From NCBI GenBank assembly GCA_036417435.1, contig CM070904.1, positions 126,480,695 through 126,544,694 on the forward strand: a stretch of DNA of 64,000 nucleotides. The letters run 5' to 3'. Below are positions 55,290 through 64,000 of this stretch, piece after piece. The notes under the pieces are model-generated. The model was not told where the DNA came from, ran no database searches, and saw only the letters and a list, made by a program, of their open reading frames with translations. The translations under genes were made by a program, and so were the position numbers. Source of the stretch: Inia geoffrensis. Its lineage: Eukaryota > Chordata > Mammalia > Artiodactyla > Iniidae. Numbering within the stretch: position 1 is the first letter of the stretch; each line of letters opens with the position of its first letter.

Positions 55290-55545
55290 ATATTTAAAGA
55301 ACCAAAGCATGCAAGTGACATTTCTCGATTTCTGGGATGCTGCCAATGCAGTACTTAGAGGAGATTTATTGTTCCCAGTGCTTATATTAGGGAGGGAAAA
55401 AAAAGAGAAACAATAAATCAAGTCGATACCTGATGAACTTTGTTCTCTTTAAGTTAGGAACCAAGAGAAAGGAGAAAAAGGAAGTAATAAATTTAAACAA
55501 AATAGAAGAAGAAGAGAGAGAATTGATAAACTTAATCAATAGCAT
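55290..55545 (+). mobile_element. L1 ORF2 fragment, sense
   Basis: 'ggatgctgccaatgcagtac', 'ttagaggagatttattgttc' and 'aatagaagaagaagagagag' are sense-oriented ORF2 text from upstream of the piece to the left. The two face each other head to head. Confidence 0.65.
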
Positions 55546-58500
55546 GTGGGAGGAAATGGTCCTTCTGCCGAGTGGGGCAAAGTGGGACAGGATGGAGGAA
55601 GGGGCTCATGTCCCACCAGGCAGCCTGGCTCTCATCACATGCCTGGGGGTTCTGCTGAGCTCTTGGTCACCCACTGGACATGGACTCCTGACTGGAGTTC
55701 TTGCCCCGACCAGTCCCCGGAAGTACTCGGGGTGGGGTAGAGAGTGCTCAAAGTCAGGAAAGCACCCAGCAGACCCTGTATCCAGGGAGAGGGAGGTGAA
55801 AATCTTGCGGTGAGCAGTGAGTACACCCTAGCATGGGGCTCACGCCTGTACTTTATAAACCCATCTAGCCTTACACTGCTTGTTGTGTCTTACTTTCCCT
55901 CTGTCTCACTTGTTTTCGGTAACAATTTAAAAAATTTCACCCTGATGGAGAATAGGTTTTGCCTGCTCCCAGGCCAGAGCATTTGGGGATCAGGTACCCT
56001 GGTCTGGGTATAGTTGGGGCGCAGAGAGGGGAGATTGGCTATGCTGGGCTCACAAGTTCTTTGGGGGCTCGTTCTTTAGCGGATTTAACATTATGGCTAT
56101 ATGCAGGGAAAGTTCCCTTACAGTCAGCCTTACAAAAATTAATGTCATTAGCCAAATTCTAAAAAGGACCAAATGCAAATTAATATACTCTGGAAAAAGG
56201 AATGAACTAATACAAAACATGTTTTACAAACCAAATGAGGGGATCAGATTCTCAGCAGTCTGCTTGCATGTTTTTGCAGCAAAACGGAAATAAATATCTT
56301 CCCAGGGGTTCATCATCCATGCCCTCAGCTCAGTGTCATGTGCAGCATTTTTTTTTAATGGAAAAGCAGCAGCTCCCAGCTGCTTTTCTGAACAAGCCGA
56401 GGCAGAAGGACATCTCGGAGTAGACCTGGGTCTGCAGAGAGTCACTGGGTGGCCCCTTTGTTTTACGATGGAAGGAGGGTGGGCTTTCGTTTTCCAGGTG
56501 GGGGTCGGTGAAAAACAGGCTTAAGAGGTGCTGGTCTCCCTGGTGTGCGGAGTTCTGGCACAAGCAAACCGAGGGCCTCCTGAGACCCCAGCCCCTTCTC
56601 CCTGAGATTTGAAGTTAGGGAGGCCTGTAGGGTCATCTAGTGTGCTCTGGCCAAGGCGGCCTGGTCTACAGGACTGTGTGGTTCCCAGCACAGTGTGGGC
56701 TGAGGCTGGAAGTCCAGCACCCTGCTGGTGTGGAGGTTTGGGGAGAATCCCAAGCTGGTGAAGATGGCCTAAGGAAACTGAGGCCTTGGAGACCAAAAGA
56801 GGGGTACCCTTGGGTCAGGACCAGCAGTGGCATCACTTCAGTGGCCCACAGCATCCTGCAGACTTTGGTACCAGTTTTCAGCAGGGACACTGAGTGGCAG
56901 CCTCAGTGGCAAAGATGGCAGCTGACTGTCCTTGTCTGGTGTGCGGTTATCTGTTAGGGGGGGGTCTCAAGGTAGAAGTACTGAACTTCCTGCTAATAGA
57001 AGCTTGCGGACGTGTAATTAGAAATTCAGAGAGATGTGACTCCCTTTTGTATGCTGAGCTGTTGAAGCGAATCGTTCTGTTCCTCTCCATGCACTTAGCA
57101 CCACAGACTAATTTTCAGTATTTTGCAAAACCATTAGTTTGGGCAGATTTCGGAAAGGAAACAGATGTTTACCACAAACACATCTAAGTTTCAAAGTTTT
57201 AGAACAGAACATTTTCTCTAAAGATCAAATATATCTTCCAGCTGGTTTAATTAAGATAATGCTAGTGGCTGTAACAAATAAACCTCAAAATACATCGGGC
57301 TCAAACATCTAGAAAGTCCAAAGTGGGTGTTGTGCTTGGCATGCTGGTTCTCTTCCAAGCACTGGTTCTTGGACCCAGGATTCTGCTGTCTTCAGCACGT
57401 CGCTTCTGGGGTCACCGTGCTTGCCCACATCGAGCTGACTGAGGGGCGAGGAGCATGGACGACCACATACGGGGCCTTTCCTTGGCCAGGCCTGGGAGCA
57501 GCACGTGTCAATTCTGCCCACATCCCATAGGCCAGAACTCAGTCATAGGGCCGCACCTGACTGCAGGGAGGCTGGGCGGTGAAAATCAGCGATGCCTGGG
57601 AGGAAGGGGACATCGATTGGTGAACAGGTCACAGTTTGTGTCCCAGACAGCACACTGATTGTCACAAGACACCGAGAGCACCCGTCACAAAATCTGGATT
57701 GGAAATGCCAAGTTCAGTGTAAAAATGTCAGAGCTCTGGAAGCACGTGTGTTGGGTGAAGGAGTAAAGGAGGCGTATGTTTCTCCTGTAGGGGAACGAGT
57801 CTATGATTGTTTTCTTTGGGCCAAACTCGCTAGCAGTGCTGAAGCATGCTGCCATCCTTGACCACCTTTTCAGTTGGGGGTTCTGACATTTTGGGGTCAC
57901 GGAGGAGAAGGACACATTCTTTAACGCTCACGTCTGAACCATTGTTCTGGGGATGTTTCACAGCCCCACGAGTGTCATCGGCACAGTGGACACTCATGCA
58001 GCTCTGGCCCTCTGAGGCATCCAGGGCATCAAAGGCCCTGCTGAGGGGAGACGTCAGGGCCTACCTGGTACAGGTGGGGTGGCTGTCACACACCCTGCAG
58101 GAGCCACCTGGAATTATCCAGGAGCTCATGTGTGGTAACCTCCGGGGTTGGCTGGAGAGTGCCTGCAGGGAACTTTGCAAAGGGGACAGTCCTTGGGAGT
58201 AGATGGGCGTTATTCACATGGAAATACGGGTTACTCCCGTCGTGAGACATGGGCTGGGGAAACTTGGGCCACGCAAAATCCAGGGCACGTTTGTCTTTCA
58301 GGTGGCACCGTGGTCACTTTGAGGCATTTAGCACCTGATGAAGATGCTTCAGGGCCATTTACTTTTCTCCTGACAAATGCATGTGCCCTCTCAGCCCTTG
58401 GGTCAACAAGGCCGTTGCTCATCCCAGTAAGAAGTCCCGTCTTTGTCTTTGTGATTGTCGCGTGTTCCGCTAGGGGATTCTCTGGAGCTGGTCCTGGATA

Positions 58501-59646
58501 ACTTCCGTGTGATGCGTGTGCAGGCACTGTGCTGGCCACTCGGCAGACACTGTTTCCCTGGTCCTTGCAGCCCACGGTGGGTAAGGTTCTGCCACAGACT
58601 CTTCCAGTGTCAGGAACAGGAAGCTTTTGCTCCAGGTGCTTTGGGCAGTGGATATTCGTTGAGTGATCCAGAAACTCTCAGGTGCTCTGTCCTCTGGGGC
58701 ATCTTTTAAATGGCTATTTTGTACTATTTTACTGAAGGTGTTGGATGGTGAAAGGGGTTTAACTCACGGTGGCACAAACTGTTTCACTGTGAATATTTTT
58801 GTAGTCTTAAAAATCCTCTAGGTTTCAACTGAAATGACCTGGAGCCACATGTAAAAATGTTGTCAGGGTAGTTAATATAGATTTCTTTAATAAAATCTGA
58901 TCAGTCTTCAGCAATACTTATTAGGCTACCCTGTCTATATGACTTTGGGGGACCTGCTATAGACACAAAGGAGACGTACACCTTAGCCCATAAAGCTGAG
59001 TATGAAGAGAAAAAATAAAATGGAAACTACTTATTGCAAAAAGAAAAGAAAAAAAAATCCTCTAGGTTTCCACCACCAGGAACTTCCCCGTATTCCTCTC
59101 TTGACAGCCTGCAGCCTCCCGAGTGCCTGAGGAGGTGCCTCCAACCCATCCTGATTCCATTTTGGGGATCCCCCTTGGCTTCCTTAAAACTCGGCCTCCT
59201 CATTATGCTGCACAATTTAACTCCCGCCACATTGGGTACTGGGCCTCCCTGGGCACCCCAAACCCAATAATATTCTCAGCTAAACAGAGGGCTCCCCTAG
59301 CCCACATTTCAGAGGCACCGAGGAACTGCCAGAGGCATCACCCTTCCCGTTCTTTCTCCCGTCCCGCAAGCGGGCTGCCTCCTTCACCCCTCCCCCACCC
59401 CAGGCGAAACTGGCTTCTTTGTCAACAGAACAGAGAAGTGTCCAAGCACGGGGCCCCCGTGTACCCCCACTTGGAGATGAGTTGTTGTGGATTTAAGGCA
59501 GCACCAGCACCAGGCATGCTGTCGTCTGTTCAAAAGAGGAACTGCGGCTTCCTGGCCAGGCTTCCTCGCTGCGCACCAGTGCCTGGTCCCCGGCCCATCT
59601 CTCGACCAACTAACTGCGCGATTTGCTCATTTTACCTGTTAAGATT
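55546..59646. other. Intergenic sequence, few landmarks
   Basis: About 4 kb without a convincing gene. A possible old repeat lies at about 57250-57550 ('gtggctgtaacaaataaacc', 'taggccagaactcagtcata'), which I cannot name. Long open frames on the C-rich stretch at 59123-59640 run into the TTTC repeat and are read as chance. Confidence 0.45.
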
Positions 59647-59656
59647 TCTTTCTTTT

Positions 59657-59724
<68 letters not shown>

Positions 59725-60072
59725 TTTTCTTTCTTTTTTCTTTTTAAAGAATCCCACTCTTTTTTTCTTTTTAAAATATCCTCAAGGTTTTTATTTATTT
59801 ATTTTTGGCTGCGTTGGGTCTTGGTTTCTGCGTGCGGGCTTTCTCTAGTTATGGCGAGCGGGAGCTACTCTTCATTGCAGTGCGCGGGCTTCTCACTGCG
59901 GTGGCTTCTCTTGTTGAGGAGCACGGGCTCTAGGCGTGTGGGCTTCAGTAATTGTTGTGGCGCACGGGCTTAGTTGCTCCGCAGCATGTGGGATCTTCCC
60001 GGACCAGGGCTCGAACCTGTGTCCCCTGCATTGGCAGGCAGATTCTTAAGCCCTGTGCCGCCAGGGAAGTCC
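59647..60072 (-). mobile_element. CHR-type SINE, long class, with (TTTC)n tail
   Basis: Reverse orientation. The SINE body is about 59790-60072. To the left, a TTTC tetranucleotide run (about 59650-59735) and T-rich sequence fill the place of the tail. GTTAAGATT occurs at 59638-59646, before the microsatellite, and at 60077-60085, after the SINE head, so the microsatellite is inside the inserted unit. Confidence 0.85.
59650..59752. repeat. (TTTC)n microsatellite
   Basis: More than fifteen nearly perfect TTTC units followed by a degenerate T-rich end. It forms the tail of the adjacent SINE. Confidence 0.95.
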
Positions 60073-61124
60073 TGCAGTTAAGATTGCTGAAAGGAAATCT
60101 GATTGGCTTAATGAATTTCCACTCTCCTTTCATGCCCGGCACTCATGGGTCAGATGCCCACCCTGGCCAATCAGCTGTGGCCAGGGTAGCACAGCACACG
60201 GCCGCCCTTACTAGGAACTGCTTCTTTCAGAAAGGACCGAGGGAGTGGGTATTCCCCTTAGAACAGAGCTCCCTGCTGCTCCTGGGATTGACTGTGTAGT
60301 ACACTCTCCTATTCATATAGCTCTTAAGTGTTGGAGGCAAGCGGCAAATTCTGGCACGCTCCCGCCAAACGTAAGCCATCGGCCCCTCGTTCTACATGGG
60401 CCTTTCAAAGGTAGACGTGGGAGATGCGGGACGGTGGAGAGGAATTCTTCAGCCAAGACCGAAGTACAGCCACAAAGGTAGAAATAAAGGTAGATTCCCT
60501 CCTTTAGTAGATACGTTTACAATGCCCCTATCAAGAACAGTTACCAAACCCCTAAACAAACAAAAAACCTCACACTGCAAGAAAAAACACCAATAAATCA
60601 TTACCCGAAGTTTGGAAAAGTGTCGTGAATTGCATATTGAAAAGTCGAGGGAATGGGGTGAGGTCATCTTAAAATGGCAGAAGGCCCCTCAAATTAGAGC
60701 CAGCTGTGCTCAGGCTCCACACCTGGCTCCACACACGGGCCTGTCCGTGTGAGAGAAGAGTCAGGATAAGAATACAAACCATCCCGGGAACCCACAGGAG
60801 ACGCGAGTCCCTCGCCAGGTAGGAGCTGAAGTGGGAATGAAATGATATTAGCAGCTCTCTCAACTCTCCATAGTTCAACACTTCAGAGAAATCCTCAAGG
60901 GTTTTTAAAGCTTTCCACCCTTTTGTTTTATTTTCTGAATTTTAAAAACTGTTTTCTCCCAATCTCTTTCTCTTCCTTTGGTCTCATGGTTACTTCCTGT
61001 TCCAGGCACCTGCAAAATAGTCCCAGTTTCCCTTGATTCAGACTCCTGAGTATTTATCCTAAGTTCCTGTGGCAAGCTCTTTGGAAGAAGGACTGTTCAT
61101 GGAAATATTAAATGATTTTGACCA
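60073..61124. other. Intergenic sequence, nothing recognised
   Basis: About 1 kb without a gene or nameable repeat. Confidence 0.45.
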
Positions 61125-61220
61125 AGGCTGTCTGGGTTTGAATCCCCATTCTAATTCTCATCAGCCTAGTGAACTAGGGTACATGCCTTGTTTTTCTCAT
61201 CTGTACGAGGGGGATAAGTA
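61125..61220 (-). repeat. MIR SINE fragment
   Basis: 'tctgggtttgaatccccatt' then 'tttttctcatctgtacgagg' is reverse MIR order. Confidence 0.7.
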
Positions 61221-61243
61221 TAAGAATAAGATAAGAATCTTAG

Positions 61244-61518
61244 GGCTTCCCTGGTGGCGCAGTGGTTAAGAATCCGCCTGCTGATGCAGGGGACATGGGT
61301 TTGATCCCTGGTCCGGGAAGATCCCACATGCCGAGGAGCAACTAAGCCCGTGTGCCACAACTACTGAAGCCTGAGCTCTGCAACAAGAGAAGACACCGCA
61401 GTGAGAAGCCCGCGCACCGCAACAAAGAGTAGCCCCTACTCATCGCAACTGGAGAAAGCCCGCGCACAGCAACAAAGACCCAACGCAGCCAGAAATAAAT
61501 TAAAAAAAAAAAAAAAAA
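61244..61518 (+). mobile_element. CHR-type SINE, long class, internally deleted
   Basis: Sense orientation. The body lacks part of the middle ('ctactgaagcctgagctctg' joins two regions that are further apart in full copies). Flanks AGAATCTTAG and AGAATTTAG resemble a target-site duplication with one base lost. Confidence 0.94.
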
Positions 61519-61709
61519 AGAATTTAGAATCTCCTTAACACCTAGCTTTATTCTTCCTTCCTGACACTTTGCAAACTCACTCCTCTCTTTCCATTCCGTG
61601 CCTGTGCTCCTGCACGTTCATCTCACAGGTCTCCTGCTTCTGGTCTCTATCTGATCCAAAGCCATCAGGCTTGTGGCAGATGGAACTGTCTGAGTATTGC
61701 AGACTCACG

Positions 61710-61865
61710 ATGACTAGAGCTGGAGGAGATCTTGGGAACCAACCAAAACAACCATCTTATGTGGAGGAGAAGGGAAACGGAGGGTCCTGAGGACGAAATG
61801 ACTTGCTGAGCTGGAGTTAGAATCCAGGACCCCAGACCTTCCTAGGCACTCCTTTTATTATGCCA
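61710..61865 (+). repeat. MIR-like SINE
   Basis: 'agctggaggagatcttggga', 'gaaatgacttgctgagctgg' and 'agttagaatccaggacccca' follow MIR-like order in sense orientation. Confidence 0.55.
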
Positions 61866-61984
61866 CATGGCCACTCATGAACCAGGAGCTAAAGTTGTTG
61901 AAGAAGGTAGGTTGGTGATGGCAGTAATGAGAGCTTTGTTTCCAGTCTCTGACCCATGCCCTTTACAGGGAGATGCTGAGTTGC

Positions 61985-62345
61985 CCCCCAAATAGAGGAG
62001 GCAAAGTGTGATTCTCTGCTCTATGGCTGTTGGGTTTGGCCATGTGACTTGCTTTGACCATTGGAATATGGGCAGAAGTCAGTTCCAAAGAGCATATGTG
62101 TTGCCACCCACCCCTCTTGCACTTTCTGCTATTTATCATGGAAAGAACATACCCCAGGTGGCCACTGGTCCCAGAATGAGAGACATGGAGGAGAACTAAA
62201 CACAATCCAGAGCTTGAAGTAGAGCTGCTGCAACCAACTTGCAGACCTGTGAATGTGAACTAGATGGCTGCTGTTCTAAGCCACTGAGATTTCTGAGTGT
62301 GTTTGTTACCCAGCAGGACTCAGCAGGAGTGAGTCTGTGTAGTGA
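61985..62345 (+). repeat. Old mammalian repeat, LTR-like 3' end
   Basis: 'gaccattggaatatgggcag', then 'gttctaagccactgagattt' and 'tgtttgttacccagcaggac' resemble a widespread mammalian repeat whose exact family I cannot give. Confidence 0.5.
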
Positions 62346-64000
62346 AGTCCACTCTCCTTGGCTCTGGAGGGAAGGCTCCTCTCACTTGAACTGCAGCCAG
62401 TTCTTCAACCTCATCTCCCTCTTCTTTTCTCTGCCAACCTTCCTTACCAGCCACATCTGAACCACCTGCACATTCCTACCTGAGCCCCTCTACTCCACCT
62501 AGTTAAGTCCCAGACCTCCTGAAGACAACCAACCTAGTCCCATTCATCCCTCCTTCCTCTGAACTCGGGTCACCAGAGAGCAGATTGCTCAGCGATGCTT
62601 CCACACTCTCACACTCTCCCTCACCCTGTCTCCCCATCCTGGGTCCTCCACCCTTCTGTGTTAGAAGCAGTGTCTGGCACAGCCCTACCTGCTTCTTACC
62701 CAGATTCCTCTTTTGCACAGTCCTGGCTGCCCTGCATCACCCCCATGCCACCACTAGGCACTCTCTCTGGTCCATCCTCATGTTAACAGGACCCAGGTGA
62801 CTCCTGGTATGGAGGAGAGGATGTTGGAAGCCAAGGAGAAAAGCCCTCAGAGGGACGACCAAGACAAAGGGAAGAGGCCCAGTGGTCTGGGGGCTTTGAC
62901 GAGACCAACTTGGATGCCAGGCCATGCCTGCTAACTGAACCTGAGAGCCTGGTGGAGGAGGCCTGGGAAAGCCCTGCCATGACACCTGGTGGTGGCTTAG
63001 AGCTCTTGAAGCCCTTTCTTTCGCTGGCAGGTGGGCATCAAGAAGTCAACACATTCAAAGGAGAGGGGGAGAGAGGAACTGCCTGCTCGTGGTAAAGGAA
63101 AATAGCCCAATGTTTCATTGAAAATATTTTACCGAATAAAAATGTTGCTAACTGGCAAGAGTGCTCTAAAAGTGGAGCATTCGGATAATGGAGGAAGTCC
63201 TCTTGAGGCCAGTGCAGCTCCAGACGCCCTGCCTCAGAGCATGAAAGCCACCACCGGAAAACCTGAACACTCGGGACCACAGTCAGCAGTGCAGTCGAGA
63301 GAACCTGCAGCCCTCCAGGGCCCAAAGCCAGAGAATGTGCTGGAGGAGAGTTTTATTGCAGGAACCAAAATTTAACCAGCTGGAGGTCTCTTTAAACAAT
63401 CATCCTATTCATATATTTAAAATAAATGTGCGTCTATTAGCAGGCAGTCAGCGTTTCGTTATTAAGATGGAAGATGGAACAGAGTGTTCTTGGCTGAGTT
63501 GGTCCCAGAGTCCCAGGCTCCTCTTCAGGATTCCTCAGCATGTGGTAAAGACATTTATTAAGGTAAATGTGTTTCAGGCCTGACAGAGTGGAGGCCCTCA
63601 TACCTACACAGCAAACAGCTGCCAACCAACTGAGTGGCACACAGAGAAACCTTTCCAAAATGATGTCATTATCTCCTGACGTTCTACCAGATGCCCGGAG
63701 GGAGCAGGGAAGGTAGGGAGAAAAGAGGAGTTTTAGAATGCTCAACGGATTTACCAGAATCTCTTGGTAAGAGATACTAAAATACTTCGTAGAGCTACAA
63801 TAATTAAAACAGTGTGAAATGGTTAAAAAAAAGAGACCGTTCCAATAGATTCGTTTTTTTCAAAATAGACTTCAGGTTGCATATGGTGTCAATACATAAT
63901 AAAGGGGAACAGAGGCTCATTCCTTGACATGATGAAACTTGTGGGCAAGTTTTACAAAGAAAAAGCCTGCAGAATTAGGAAAGAATATGGAGTCATAACC
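62346..64000. other. Intergenic sequence to right edge
   Basis: No gene is recognised. An 85-codon plus-strand frame at 63118-63375 is hydrophilic and lies outside known repeats, but it has no recognised family and no clear splice or poly(A) context. NPPC, the next gene expected in this order, does not appear. Confidence 0.45.

Noticed and set aside
59123..59848. A 241-codon frame, the longest in the window
   Set aside because: It runs into the TTTC microsatellite, giving a repeated FFLSFFLS pattern, and then into a SINE; chance frame.
63118..63375. An 85-codon hydrophilic frame outside known repeats
   Set aside because: No family recognised, no clear splice or poly(A) signals, and ordinary length for chance. 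Left open rather than called a gene.

Overview
This window is nuclear DNA of a mammal, almost certainly a cetacean (whale or dolphin). The basis is 24 tRNA-derived SINE copies, nearly all of the CHR type typical of Cetacea and their relatives; many are CpG-rich, little diverged and still carry exact target-site duplications. There are no bacterial, phage, plasmid or CRISPR features. Family names for repeats come from reading the sequence against remembered consensus patterns, not from a search.

Genes. Two genes lie head to head. (1) On the minus strand the window holds the first coding exon and part of intron 1 of PDE6D, the prenyl-binding chaperone PDE-delta, with a GC-rich promoter at about 2880-3600. 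(2) On the plus strand the whole of COPS7B (COP9 signalosome subunit 7B) is present: a non-coding first exon in a second CpG island ending at 9390, and six coding exons at 11097-11258, 15608-15683, 17947-18035, 20852-21054, 22936-23041 and 28475-28633. All introns are GT-AG and the phases agree, giving a 264-residue protein. The 3' UTR runs to about 30225. The order PDE6D(-) then COPS7B(+) matches human 2q37.1. The next gene expected there, NPPC, is not reached.

Layout. 1-3288 is PDE6D intron 1. 3289-3906 holds PDE6D exon 1 and an unusual upstream control region with three CCAAT boxes and a tandem series of ZNF143/THAP11-like motifs. 3907-9100 is the inter-gene spacer with an old L1, an L2 and two SINEs. 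9100-30225 is COPS7B. Its introns hold a processed RPL28 pseudogene (antisense, intron 2), a young 5'-truncated L1 (antisense, intron 4) and several SINEs, including one inserted into another in intron 6. 30226-64000 is non-coding sequence downstream of COPS7B: layers of L2, MIR, L1, LTR and CHR repeats with unique sequence between them. I found no convincing coding exon there.

How the genes relate. COPS7B is a PCI-domain subunit of the COP9 signalosome, which removes NEDD8 from cullins. PDE6D carries prenylated proteins between membranes and into the cilium. They share no pathway, but their head-to-head arrangement and the control region between them make shared promoter activity plausible. 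I saw no previously undescribed biological system. The most interesting points are the ZNF143-like array with a possible alternative COPS7B first exon, a three-codon upstream ORF in COPS7B exon 1, three CTCF-like motifs in one orientation, and the visible series of CHR SINE subfamilies.
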